Below are positions 25,800 through 36,320 of a stretch of 64,000 bases of DNA, in pieces. The stretch lies in the NCBI RefSeq assembly GCF_037975245.1, contig NC_092573.1, forward strand, positions 19,374,265 to 19,438,264, given 5' to 3'. The stretch comes from Apostichopus japonicus (taxonomy: Eukaryota > Echinodermata > Holothuroidea > Aspidochirotida > Stichopodidae). How positions within the stretch are numbered: the first letter of the stretch is position 1; the number at the start of each line of letters is the position of its first letter. The notes under the pieces are model-generated. The model was given only the letters and a program-made list of their open reading frames with translations, was not told the origin of the DNA and searched no databases. Position numbers and translations under genes: made by a program.

Positions 25800-26552
25800 C
25801 CACGAGACCGAAGGTCCGCGAGACCGAAACTATTACTAGGCCCCGCGAGACCTAAACTATTACTAGGTCTATAATAGTGGTAAGGCAAATATTACTACCG
25901 GTAATATTACCTTGATAAAGCGCGTAATTAAAAAGAATTTACAGCCATTTCTTTTCATAGTGGATACCAGTGACTTGCGCAAGGGGGCTTGGGCGGCTTG
26001 CATTGATACTAGGCCTCCACCAGTGGCGTAACCAGAGGGGGTTGCAGGGGCGAAAGCCCCCGCTCTCAAAAGTCAAACCCCCTGCTCTGTGTTTGTGCTA
26101 CAACTTTTAGGAAGTCATTTAGACGTTTGGTTTATTATGAGGAAATTGTGTCAACTGTTACGGGCTAGAGGTTAAAAGTCGACCCCTAATTAAGCTTGAT
26201 TTCATAGTAAAATGGGATAATAATGACAGTATACGCTATATCAAGGGAACACGTTGCGGTTTTCGGTTCTGTAAGGAGTCAAAATTCTTTAGACTGCTCG
26301 AATTTTAAATAATATTTTTGTAATGTAATTAAAAATGTAGTTAAAAAAAGTGTTTTAATTTGGTTTAAATCGCCCGTTTTTTCTTTACCTCTTCAGATTT
26401 TAGGGGGGGGGGGCGGGGACGTCCACCAGTGAAAAATTTAGGGGGCAGGCTCCATAGACCATCGGTCTCGCGGACCAACGATTCTCGGAAATTCGGCCTC
26501 GCGGGCCTTCGGTCTCGCGGACCTTCGGTCTCGCGGGGCTTCGGTCTCGTGG
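25800..26552. mobile_element. fold-back element with tandem CGCGAGACCGAAGG ends
   Basis: The left end begins CCACGAGACCGAAGGTCCGC and the right end closes with CTTCGGTCTCGTGG, its inverse. Both ends carry short tandem units built on CGCGAGACCGAAGG: two or three at the left and about four at the right (26461-26552). No target duplication was found. Inside, near 26028, CAGTGGCGTAACCAG looks like the end of another hAT-like insertion. Confidence 0.65.
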
Positions 26553-28670
26553 AATTCCCCCATCTGGTCAAGTTGGTCCTTTTCAACTTCATTCAGTCCT
26601 TCACATTGAGACTGTTACGCATTGAATTCATTACTTACCGAGTCGCCAGGGCACAAACTAAAGCGAAACGACCATTTTAGTTATAGGGGAGGGGGAATAA
26701 GATATTATGTCTTCCTAGGGAAATTTCCTTTCAGAAATTTTGTAATGCGAAGGGCTGCTTAAATGCAAAATTGCGAAATATTTCGCATATTTTGACATGT
26801 TTTTTGAAGAGTTTTGTCTTAACTTTTTCAAGATGTTCTGTACATATGTTATATGAAGATTAGAAATTATTTTATTTTCTGCGGGCATTTGAGGGGGGGG
26901 GGGTGGGGGGTCAGCTCCCTTCCTTTTATGCTGGGGGCTGAGCCACCTAGAAGAAGTACACGTGATTGCGCTCCTGCCAGAGCATCTGGAAGAACTAATC
27001 TAGCATAACCTATACTATTCCCCCCACTCTATGATAGCAGATTTGGTTGGACCATCATTGTATACTTGTAAATTTCCATACCATGCACACTTACATTTTG
27101 AGCGGGGAGATGAAAAGCACTCTAAAGTGCTTTTCTCAGCCAATGTCTGCCCTTTTGCCGCGTAATCTCCTATTTTTATCTACACATTTCTAAGATGCCG
27201 TAAAATCACCTATAATCCGCGTGATCTCTTGCCCCATGCATCATTAAAATAACTTCAACTTTCCCACATCCAAATATAGAACAGCGAAGGAAATAATTGC
27301 AAACATGCATGAACAATACAGTTTCCTTTTCAGGCTCGTAGCTAGGAAGACTGAGTTGGTGTAGGGGGGGGGGGGGAGGGGTGTAAGAAAAAACTTGTGC
27401 ACAGTACTCGTAAACCTGTGAGTTTTTGTATATATATACTACGGTGGTATACAGATGCTGAGGTACAGTAATCTGAACGGGGGGAGGGGGAGGGGCGGTG
27501 GGGATTGCGGTCCATCTGCTGCGGACTCGCTACGGGCCTGTGTATTTCGCAATCATGGTTAATCCTTTGGACGGATGTAAACCCTTGTGATTGTGATATG
27601 CCACTGTTAAAAGGTAATCTGTATTGACCCGAAATTTAGCACGCTAAAATACTGTCATCAGTTTTTAAAACTACTTTCCTGCAAGGTCTCTTCTTCCAAA
27701 TTACATACCAGCCATTGAGGATGATAACAATCTGAAATTCTCCCGACGTTTATTAATCAGATTTAAAAAAAAGAACGATATTTTTAACATCATATTTCCT
27801 ACTGTAAGTGTCAGGACGGAGAGCCAAGTAAACGAGGGCGTGATTCTAAAACTGAGTATACTAAGATCAGAAATGCTACCTATAGAAACTTGCTTACCGA
27901 GACCCCTCAAACTGTTTAGCTCGCTAACCCCAATTTTCATTTTCATCATCTTGGAGGAGGATTAATAACCTGCTTCTTTCATACCTGCTGCCAAAAGGAA
28001 AAAAGGAAAAGGGAGGGAATTTGTGAAATATAAATAGTAGCCTGTGTAAATTAAAACTAAACACTAGCTGATTTGTACGTAAGCGTAGAGGGGACATTGT
28101 ATTGTTGACTTGCAAACTTGCAAAACTTGTCAAAACGTCAACATTCTGAAACTTATTTTGTTTCACAGTAATTAAAACTCAACAATACGTAAATAAAATA
28201 AAAGTTACCGTTTGACACACTTTTTACAACCCGACAAAACGTCAGAATTCTGAAAATTGCCGTTTTGTGCACTTCCCGAATGTTAGTCAAAAGGTAAAAC
28301 ATCTAAAAAGTGTGCGAACATCTTGCCGGGTCCGCGGTCACTAGGCCTACACTGAGATATGATGTTCTTGGACAACTTTCACCCAACCAAATTATGACGG
28401 AAACACCGCGGTCGGTCGAGGTCTTGGTAATTTTTAGCCGTCACGGCCGGAAAATGAACCTCGAAATAGGCGAAACTTTCGAGGGGTGTGGTTACCAAAG
28501 TTAAAAAGGTTAGTCAGTTAGTCAGAGCATCGCCTTGGTTATGTTTAATTGGCAACATATCTAGGCTCATATAGCTGTATAGGCTAGGGTCATGGATGTA
28601 TGCCCTGATACTTCACTAGGGTCACCCAACGTCATTATGCAGTAATGCTTCACATAATAATATATAAATA
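26553..28670. other. non-coding stretch with one small DNA element
   Basis: No supported gene. At about 27333-27542 a short G-rich segment is bounded by CAGGCTCGTAGCTAGG and GCTACGGGCCTG, resembling hAT-like inverted ends, but without a clear target duplication. An unrecognised plus-strand open stretch of about 100 codons without an early ATG ends at 27965. CpG-rich sequence at 28310-28480 also remains unexplained. Confidence 0.3.
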
Positions 28671-28678
28671 ATGGTTCT

Positions 28679-29718
28679 AGGACAAAATCCCACCGGACAA
28701 GATCCCCCCAGCCAAAATCCCACCTGGACAAAATCCCACCAGCCAAAATCCCCCTGGCCAAAACCCCCTCAAACCAAAATCCCCCCCGGACAAGATCCCC
28801 CCAGACAATATCCCCCTGACCCATACAAAGCCTGCCTGCAACAACCAGGGATGGCCCAGGTGTGACAGTCAAGGCATGGGTCATTGCACTGGTTAGGGTA
28901 CCGGTCAGGGGACTGGTCAGGGTACCAGTGAGGGTACTGGCGAGCGTAACTGTGAGGGCTCCTGTTAGGGTACCTGTGAGGGTACCGGTCAAGGTACTGA
29001 TCATGTGACTGGTCAGAGTACCGGTCATCATACTGGTCACTGTACTGATGGGACCAGGATGACGGGACCGGGATAACAGTATCGGGAAAATGGGACCGGG
29101 ATGACGGTACCGGGATTACGGTACCGGGATGACGGTACCGGGGACAGGTCCGGAGGGACTCGGGGGACCTTGGGAACTTGGGGGACTGGGGGGGACTGGG
29201 GGACTGGGGGACTGGGGGGCCGAGGGGACTGGGGGACCGGGGGAATGGGGGGACCGGGATGACGGTACCGGATGACGGGACCGGGGGAACCGGGGGCACC
29301 GGGGGGACAGGTCCGGAAGGACCTCGGGACCGGGGGAACTTGGGGGACTGGGGGACCGAGGGGACTGGGGGACCGGGGGAATGGGGGGACCGGGATGACG
29401 GTACCGGATGACGATACCGGGGACCGGGGAACCGGGGGACCGGGGGACAGGGGGACCGGGGGACCGGGGGGACCGGGATGACGCATTTTTGTAAAGAATT
29501 GATGGTATTTTTTATAGCTTGGGGGGATTTTGTCCTGAGGGGATTTTGGCTTGGGGGGATTTTGTCCAGGGGGATTTTTTTCCAGGGGGGAATTGGCTCG
29601 GGTGGATTTTGGCTCGGGGGGGGGGGGGTTGTGTCCTAGGGGGATTTTTTCCGTGGGGTTTTGTCCGGGGGGTTTTGTCCGGGGGGATTTTGTCCGGGGG
29701 GATTTTGTCCTGTCACTG
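28679..29718. mobile_element. G-rich repeat structure with inverted GGACAAAATCCC flanks
   Basis: The left flank (28679-28820) has about nine variants of GGACAAAATCCCCC; the right flank (29519-29710) has the inverse, GGGGGATTTTGTCC. Between them lie a GGTACCGGTCAGGG-type minisatellite (about 28880-29035) and a very G-rich GGGGGACCGGG-type minisatellite (about 29060-29485). The right end runs into CTGTCACTGGCTA, whose inverse TAGCCAGTGACAG is hAT-like. Long Pro/Val/Ser frames here come only from the repeats. Confidence 0.6.
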
Positions 29719-30217
29719 GCTACTGCAGAAGTAGTGACATCAGTTCACCCCTTAAAGGGATTTCGTGATTAAAAGGAATAAAACTGGATGGTTTATCACA
29801 GTGGTAGATAATATTCTTACCAAAAAATGGTATTTCAAAGTTATCAATTCTTGAAGACAACGGTCCTTAGTAATGCAATGCATACAATGTATTTTATTAC
29901 TTGAAGAAAATAACCAGGTGACAAAGTTAAAAAGAGGAGAAATACTTTAGATAAAAAAAATGTCGTCATGACTTCACATATGTCACTATATTTATATTTA
30001 TTTATTTGTTTGCCACAAAAGTGCAAAGTGGAGGAAGTCTTCCATAAAGCTTAAAAGCTTAACAATGTGGAAGACTCCCTGAAGAAAGAAAAGAAAAGAA
30101 AAGAAAAAACAAAATATATATATGTGTATGAATACATACATAGATATAAGTACAAATTAAATGTTCAATATATATATATATATATAGTAATTACATACAG
30201 GTATAATTTAGTTTTAG

Positions 30218-33163
30218 TCAGTAACTAGCTATTATTTCCTTACAAAACCACTTCTTAAAGGATGTGACTGACTTTTTACTCTTTAAATCGTTCATTAGAA
30301 GATTCCATGTTTTTGCTGCACGGTTTTGTAGGCTTAAAGTTCCAATGGTGGTATTGTAGAGATTATAGTGGGCATGATTAGCATGCCTCGTGTTATGATT
30401 ATGTACATCTCTGTTACTGGTTAAAAAATTGTCAAAGGCAGCTGGTAGTAATCCATTCCAGGTCTTGTAGGCAAATAATGCAAGCTTAACTTTAATGAGA
30501 TCGTGCAATTTTAGTAAATTGAGTTTCTTAAATAGGGGACTGGTGTGCTCACGTCGGGCTGAGTGTGTTATGTGGCGAATGGCTGCCTTTTGGAGTATTA
30601 TAAGATTGTTAAGGTTGGTGTTGTATGTACCAGACCAAATAATGGAACAATAAGTGAGATGCGGGACAACCAGGGTCTGGTATAGTGTTCTGAGTATGTT
30701 TTCCGATAGATAATATTTCAACTTAGATAATATGCCAACATTCCGTGCAATTATACTGCAAATAGTTGAAATATGGTTGCGCCAGCTAAGTTTACAATCA
30801 ATATTTACACCTAAAAACTTAGTAGTATAAACTTGCTTAATTATTTTACCATCCATACATATATCTTTATTCCAAATAAGTGTATTACGAGTATTAAAGA
30901 CAATGTAATTACTTTTTTGTACATTTAGTGATAATTTGTTGGCTGAAAACCAATTACAGAATTTATTTAATTCATTTGACACGTTGGAAGATAATGTGAT
31001 TATGTCGTCGCTCTCGAAGAAAATACTGGTGTCATCAGCAAAGAGAATGATTTTGGCTAGTTTGGAGACATGACAAATATCGTTAATATATAGAATAAAT
31101 AACAAAGGACCTAAGACTGAACCCTGTGGAACGCCGCAACGAATTTTAGCAAGATCGGATCTAGAGTTTTTATACAAGGTATACTGATATCTGTTCGAAA
31201 TATAGCTTTCAAGCCAGTTGAGAGTAGTTCCTCTAATGCCGTATGAAAATAATTTATTGATAAGGATGGTATGATCGATCATGTCAAACGCCTTCGAAAG
31301 GTCTAGGAATACACCAATGCAATTTTTGCCATTATTCAGACTAGTATGTAAACTGTTAAGTGCATCTGCCAAAGCCAGTTCAGTAGAATGTTCGGGTCGA
31401 AAGCCGTACTGTTCTTTACATAGAATATTATATTGGTTAAGAAAATTAAAAATGCGATTGAACATAAGTCGTTCTATGATTTTAGAAAAACAGGAAAGCA
31501 ATGAAATCGGTCGATAATTCTCATATACATTTGAATCTCCCTTTTTATAGATTGGTATAACCTTTGCCGTTTTAAGTTTATCTGGGAATACGCCAGTGTT
31601 AAATGATAAATTACATATATGGGTCAAAGGCTTAGCAATGAAAGGAATAACATATTTTATAATACCAGGTTTGAAATCATCATATCCTGCTGCTTTATTG
31701 GGTTTCAAGTTGGAAGTTGCGATTTTAATTAGTTCTTCTTCAGTGACTGGGAATGTGAATATTGAATGACTATTGTTATCACAGATGGTTTCATGTGATT
31801 TACCTTTGTTTTTTATTTTACTAGCAAGCGATGGTCCAAGATTTACATAGAAATTGTTGAAGTTATTCGCAATGATATTTTCATCACTGGTTTCTTGGTC
31901 ACCATCTTTGAAAACAGCAGGATATGATGATTCTTTACGGTTATTGTGCAACATTTCATTAATAGTACGCCATGTATGATTTGTGTTATTTCTGCTCTCA
32001 TTAAATTTATTGTCAAAATAGAGCTTTTTCGAAAGTCTGATTACTTGATTAAGCTTATTACGATACGTTGTATACATAGACTTGTACATAACTGTAGGAG
32101 ACTTTAACTGACGTCTGTAAAGTTTGTGCTTCCTTTTAATGGAAGTCAAAATACCATTCGTAATCCATGGGTGTTTCTTTCTAAAACGCTGTTTATAATT
32201 GATTTGGCGGATAGGAAAACAATTATTATAAGTTGAACTGAGATAATTAAAAAAGGTATTATAAGCAGAATTGACATCATTTTCGTTTAAAACATTATCC
32301 CAATATGTGTCCCTTATTTCAGAAGTAAACCGCTTTACGTTGTTAGTATTGTAATTACGTCTATAGATGGTGTTGTTAGATATGATTTTCTTCCCTACCA
32401 CTTTTAGAAATATCGGAAAATGGTCACTTATATCAGTGATGAGAACCCCTGAAGTAATCGTAGAATCATCGTTTGTAATGATGTTATCTATCAGGCTTGT
32501 AGTAATGCTACTAATACGAGTTGGGACAGTTATTGTAGGGATGAATCCGTTCGAATAGAGAATATTTAAAAACGTAGTTGATTTGATTGCATTCGTTAAA
32601 TCAATATTATAATCTCCCATTATGTAGGTTTTACAGTTTTTATTCGAAATGATATTGAAAATATTTTCCAGATTAACATTAAACTCATCTAAAGAACCAT
32701 TAGGTGGTCTGTAGACTATGCCGATAAGAAATTTATCTTTTGAATTTATGTCAGTAGCCTCTATAAAGAGAGATTCTATAGAATTATTAAAAATTGATAG
32801 GTCGGGTCTACAAATAAAACTTATATCTTTAAATACAAATAGACAGACTCCACCGCCCCGTTTATTGTTACGATGTTTTTCAACAAGTTTGTAATTATCC
32901 AATTTTATGAGGGGAGAAAAATTATCATTGAACCAGGTTTCTGTGAATCCAATTACCGTAAAGTCATTATTTAATACAGAAATGAAAGTGTTAACATCGT
33001 CAAACTTATTGTTTAGGCTACGACTGTTGTGGTGGTACAGTGATATACCGTAATGAGGGGGCAGATTGTTATAAGAGTCTATGTTATGGTACTTACACGA
33101 GACATTATTTTCCCTGAGGCCGTTAATATCGTTGAGTATAGGTGACGCCATTAGTGATAACAT
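30218..33163 (-). CDS. ORF2: endonuclease-reverse transcriptase of a non-LTR retrotransposon
   Basis: A 981-residue polyprotein that nicks target DNA and copies the element RNA into it. The N-terminal third is an exonuclease/endonuclease/phosphatase-fold domain with FTETW, YRPP, GDYN and SDHFPIF motifs in order. The reverse transcriptase follows: KVIPIYKKGD, NYRPISLL, GFRP, LDLSKAFD, GVPQGSVLGPLLF and the catalytic FADDT. The C-terminus has the NTRHA and AAKTWN region typical of CR1/L2-type ORF2; no RNase H domain is seen. There are no internal stops or frameshifts. The clade within the CR1/L2/Jockey group needs a tree. Confidence 0.93.
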   Translation of the reverse strand: MLSLMASPILNDINGLRENNVSCKYHNIDSYNNLPPHYGISLYHHNSRSLNNKFDDVNTFISVLNNDFTVIGFTETWFNDNFSPLIKLDNYKLVEKHRNNKRGGGVCLFVFKDISFICRPDLSIFNNSIESLFIEATDINSKDKFLIGIVYRPPNGSLDEFNVNLENIFNIISNKNCKTYIMGDYNIDLTNAIKSTTFLNILYSNGFIPTITVPTRISSITTSLIDNIITNDDSTITSGVLITDISDHFPIFLKVVGKKIISNNTIYRRNYNTNNVKRFTSEIRDTYWDNVLNENDVNSAYNTFFNYLSSTYNNCFPIRQINYKQRFRKKHPWITNGILTSIKRKHKLYRRQLKSPTVMYKSMYTTYRNKLNQVIRLSKKLYFDNKFNESRNNTNHTWRTINEMLHNNRKESSYPAVFKDGDQETSDENIIANNFNNFYVNLGPSLASKIKNKGKSHETICDNNSHSIFTFPVTEEELIKIATSNLKPNKAAGYDDFKPGIIKYVIPFIAKPLTHICNLSFNTGVFPDKLKTAKVIPIYKKGDSNVYENYRPISLLSCFSKIIERLMFNRIFNFLNQYNILCKEQYGFRPEHSTELALADALNSLHTSLNNGKNCIGVFLDLSKAFDMIDHTILINKLFSYGIRGTTLNWLESYISNRYQYTLYKNSRSDLAKIRCGVPQGSVLGPLLFILYINDICHVSKLAKIILFADDTSIFFESDDIITLSSNVSNELNKFCNWFSANKLSLNVQKSNYIVFNTRNTLIWNKDICMDGKIIKQVYTTKFLGVNIDCKLSWRNHISTICSIIARNVGILSKLKYYLSENILRTLYQTLVVPHLTYCSIIWSGTYNTNLNNLIILQKAAIRHITHSARREHTSPLFKKLNLLKLHDLIKVKLALFAYKTWNGLLPAAFDNFLTSNRDVHNHNTRHANHAHYNLYNTTIGTLSLQNRAAKTWNLLMNDLKSKKSVTSFKKWFCKEIIASY

Positions 33164-33192
33164 TAAAATTGGTAAGTAAGAGAATATAAATC

Positions 33193-34266
33193 TTATTTTG
33201 GTTCTGTTCGTTCCCTTTCCCTTGTGTGATATCGCCTGGTGGTTGTGACGTTGGGCCTGGGGATGTTCTTCCTCTGTTGCTGGTTTGTGCTATTCTTTTT
33301 TACGACTATCCAGTCTGCTCCATCATTCGATGATAGGGTTCGCTTTATCTTTGCGCCGACTTGTTGATTTAATTCGCTCTCCGTTATCGGCTGAACTTTA
33401 GTCTGCCGACTTCTCTCTTTCAGGTCACTAATACATTCCTCATCTTTATCTTTTGTTAATACCCCAGTATTCGCAGGTCTCGATTCACTTTCCTGTGCTT
33501 CATAAGTCGTTGGTTTCTCTGTGTCCTCATAAGTCGTTGGCTTGTCAATTGGGTTCTCGATTTCTGTGTCCTCATCCATTGTTTCCGTGTCGTCTTTTTC
33601 ATCGCAGTGGTAACTCGTGTGGCCCAGCTTGTTGCATTTGTAACAGAGGATTTCAGGGCAGCGGTTCCTTGAATGCCCTTGTTGACCGCACTCTCTACAC
33701 GTGTATTGTGGGCACTCTCGCATTATGTGATCATCTGATAAGCAGAGATTACACACCCGTGATTGTCCACTGTGCTTTAATCTTAAGTGAATTCCCTCTA
33801 TAGTGATTGCGTACGGTAGAGACTTTACACTGTTTGGTAATTCGAGTCTAACGTATCTGATGCCATTTTCTATGTCGGGGTAGTCTTCGTAATATTTACG
33901 TACCCATGGGGATCTTAGTCTGCATCCGTATTCTTCCAGTTTTCCGGAGATTTCATCATCGGTAATGTACATTGGGACTCCAAAAACACTTACGGTTATT
34001 ATGGTCTTGGTCACTCCCATGATGTCACATACCTCATTCCCTATTTTTAATCCAGTTTCTTGGATAAGTTCTGCATCTTCTTTGTTTTTTACCGTTAAGA
34101 TCCACTGTCCTTGAGTCTTAACACACCCGAGAATATTTTTCTTTCCAATGTCGTTGGCCAAAGACTTCAATATGTCCGTAGATTTAAAATTGGCATCAAC
34201 AAGCTTCACACTGTTGGTTTTCAACACGAAACTGTTTGGCGGCATTTTCGCGGATCCGGTACTCAT
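33193..34266 (-). CDS. ORF1: zinc-knuckle nucleic-acid-binding protein of the retrotransposon
   Basis: A 357-residue Gag-like protein expected to bind element RNA. The middle has an RRM-like segment (ITVSVFGVPMYITDDE onward). It is followed by three C-x2-C-x4-H-x4-C zinc knuckles in a row: CNLCLSDDHIMREC, CRECGQQGHSRNRC and CYKCNKLGHTSYHC. After that comes an acidic and basic low-complexity tail. The ATG at 34266 is the first in frame. Its stop lies 29 bp ahead of ORF2, so ORF2 would need reinitiation or its own mechanism. Confidence 0.9.
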   Translation of the reverse strand: MSTGSAKMPPNSFVLKTNSVKLVDANFKSTDILKSLANDIGKKNILGCVKTQGQWILTVKNKEDAELIQETGLKIGNEVCDIMGVTKTIITVSVFGVPMYITDDEISGKLEEYGCRLRSPWVRKYYEDYPDIENGIRYVRLELPNSVKSLPYAITIEGIHLRLKHSGQSRVCNLCLSDDHIMRECPQYTCRECGQQGHSRNRCPEILCYKCNKLGHTSYHCDEKDDTETMDEDTEIENPIDKPTTYEDTEKPTTYEAQESESRPANTGVLTKDKDEECISDLKERSRQTKVQPITESELNQQVGAKIKRTLSSNDGADWIVVKKNSTNQQQRKNIPRPNVTTTRRYHTRERERTEPK

Positions 34267-34487
34267 TTTCTGAGATAAAGCCTGGCGCCAAGTGGCGCCT
34301 TGGCACTTGTATCGTTTGAAAAAACTTGTACAAATTATATCAATGTTATGCCAAATTCGTAATAAATTCGTAATAAAATTCGTAATAAATATATAAGGTA
34401 GTACATTGGCTGGAATCCTTATCTATAGCTACAGTCATATTTTGATGAAATATTCCACTATTACCTATACATGAATGGCTTCGAAAT

Positions 34488-34558
34488 GCCTATATATGCC
34501 AATATATATGCCAATATATATGCCAATATATATGCCAATATATATGCCAATATATATG

Positions 34559-34635
<77 letters not shown>

Positions 34636-34670
34636 ATATATATCTATATATATATATATATATATATAGA
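34488..34670. repeat. 12-bp TATATATGCCAA tandem repeat and (TA)n
   Basis: About six copies of a TATATATGCCAA unit (34488-34565) run into a long TA-dinucleotide tract to 34670. They form the left border of the palindrome region. Confidence 0.85.
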
Positions 34671-34764
34671 GTAGGTAGGCGTCTATCTAGGCGCAGAGTG
34701 CTCTATGTCCATTGGACAGAGCGTAATATATGTTGATACTAGATGAGACTAGTGGAACACTAGT

Positions 34765-34810
34765 AGTTGTTACTCGGAGTTTCACGCGTTATAGCGATCT
34801 TCAGACAACT
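34765..34810 (-). ncRNA. candidate hammerhead ribozyme, mirror copy (left arm)
   Basis: Because the palindrome is perfect, the minus strand of the left arm encodes the same hammerhead-like fold. Transcripts from either strand would carry one copy of the motif and one complementary copy, which would compete by pairing into the long hairpin. Confidence 0.6.
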
Positions 34811-34815
34811 GGTCC

Positions 34816-34861
34816 AGTTGTCTGAAGATCGCTATAACGCGTGAAACTCCGAGTAACAACT
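34816..34861 (+). ncRNA. candidate type-I hammerhead ribozyme (right arm)
   Basis: All invariant core parts appear in order. Stem I is AGTTGT (34816-34821) pairing with ACAACT (34856-34861). The core CTGAAGA (34822-34828) fits CUGANGA. Stem II is CGC/GCG with loop TATAAC, over a U-U mismatch at its base. GAA (34843-34845) follows, then a short stem III (ACTC/GAGT with a one-base loop, 34846-34854). The predicted cleavage site is after A34855. Tiny stem III and open stem I are typical of hammerheads in Penelope-like elements and retrozymes. Cleavage activity is inferred only; the U-U mismatch may weaken it. Confidence 0.65.
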
Positions 34862-34890
34862 ACTAGTGTTCCACTAGTCTCATCTAGTAT

Positions 34891-34981
<91 letters not shown>

Positions 34982-35004
34982 TATATATTCATATAGATAT
35001 ATAT

Positions 35005-35679
35005 CAGGCGCGTATCCAGGATTTTGTAACCCGGGGCGCGAATTACTATCTAAGCAGAGCGCCACCAAATTTTCTGGTTTTGACACCCACCCCCTCCCCT
35101 CAGATCACCGGAAATGGCACTTCTTGGGCTTGAAATGATTAACCTGATGTACACTTTTGCCTGAGAACCAAGTATTTCCCAATAGTTTTTATTTCATCCA
35201 GTTTGAAGATTGTCACCACTCACACGTCTTGTTCGACCTCATCGCATCTTACTGTGGATAATTGCTTTTTTAGGTAATTCTACGTCGCGGCCCACAATCC
35301 CCGTCAGCCCCACTTCTCAAGGTTTTAAGACTATTATTTGTTCAAAACATACCCATAATGTTGCACAAAATTTTATCTACGAACAAACAATATAGAAAAA
35401 CCCGTAACAGGCCAGCCAAAATTGCACGAGTAAAGGGAAGTATGATGAATAATGTTGGTCAGGGAATTTTCGAAAATTCAGACACAGTTAATTTATTAGT
35501 GTTCAAATATTGAACCTCTTATAACGGCTACTACAAAACTTCGTTGAAGGAAATAATACCAGATATTTCCGAAACCGAACACTACACACATAGACAGTTT
35601 GGAGGCGGTTCATCCTGGAACGCCATTTTCATGCTCACTGATATGATGTGATATCTGCTGTTTGCTTTACAAATTCGAA
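35005..35679. mobile_element. hAT-like element, copy C (one intact end, no nested insertion)
   Basis: Begins with CAGGCGCGTATCCAGG directly after (TA)n and follows copy B closely up to the word TTTACAAATTCGAA, where similarity stops. At 35581-35593 it has a single ACTACACACATAG, the site where copies A and B carry the ~440-bp nested insertion. No right terminal repeat was found. Confidence 0.75.
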
Positions 35680-35951
35680 TAATTGAAATGAGACTGAAAT
35701 AAATAACTTTGATCTGTTTATTTGCAATGCCCCACATTCTTTTCATTTTGAAATAACGCACAGTTTCAAGTTCAGTAAACACTGAAGGCTTCGATTCTCT
35801 ATCTGCTTCAGTTTAGGGTAGATCTTGAGATTTTCATCCCTAGATATCGCTAGATATTGCTAGATATCCATACAGTACAGTGTCCTTGGGATTTTTCGGG
35901 GCCTGATCTTGGGAAATTGCAAAATGGGTTATACTCAGGTATCAACATACA

Positions 35952-36320
35952 TGTTTTAGTATGTTTTTCTTGAGTGACATGGATGGAGTTGATATAATGA
36001 GGGGAGGTGGTATAGAGGGCAAGGAGAGCCGACTGCAGAAAGGGGTGGTATATTGGTCTTATTACTTTTAAAAAGAACGCCCACGATTTGTTGCAATGTA
36101 TAAAAAAGACAAGAGTATGTGTTATGGGCAGATGTAAGTGTTTTAGTATGATTTCTTGGGTGACATGGATGGTGTCGGATAGAGGGATGTTGAGGCAGAG
36201 AGGGCAAGGAGAGCCGGCTACGGAAAGAGTGATATATTGGTCCTATTTATTTTAAAAGAACCCCCACCATTTTCTACAATGTGTGAAATAGACAAGGGAT
36301 ATTATGAAATATGAACACAT
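35952..36320. repeat. ~180-bp direct duplication
   Basis: Two tandem, diverged copies (about 35952-36125 and 36143-36320) share GTGACATGGATGG, GAGGGCAAGGAGAGCCG, ATATTGGTC and a CAATGT-GAC tail. No coding potential seen. Confidence 0.7.

Larger units (their letters stand above)
29990..34320 (-). mobile_element. apparently intact CR1/L2-type non-LTR retrotransposon
   Basis: A two-ORF element on the minus strand: ORF1 at 33193-34266 and ORF2 at 30218-33163, both without stops, 29 bp apart. The 3' untranslated part includes a hairpin (AGTCTTCCA at 30036-30044 pairing with TGGAAGACT at 30068-30076) and ends in an AT-rich TTTATTTA-type tail near 29990-30010. Upstream of ORF1 the sequence contains GGCGCCACTTGGCGCC, then tandem ATTCGTAATAAA words on the plus strand. 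The exact 5' end and a target duplication were not determined. Intact frames suggest a young, possibly active copy. Confidence 0.85.
34726..34900. repeat. perfect 175-bp palindrome
   Basis: Two 87-bp arms mirror each other exactly around a single T at 34813 (central words CAGACAACTGG T CCAGTTGTCTG). The arms end at TATAT on both sides, the right one running straight into a long (TA)n tract (about 34895-34978). A perfect inverted repeat of this length would be unstable, so it is recent, selected, or an assembly fold-back artefact. Confidence 0.93.

Noticed and set aside
28567-29486. Pro-, Thr- and Gly-rich long ORFs resembling mucin or collagen fragments
   Set aside because: They arise on both strands and in several frames from the G-rich minisatellites; no signal peptide, cysteines or splice structure.
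34471-35086. Ile/Tyr-rich ORFs
   Set aside because: Translations of (TA)n microsatellites.
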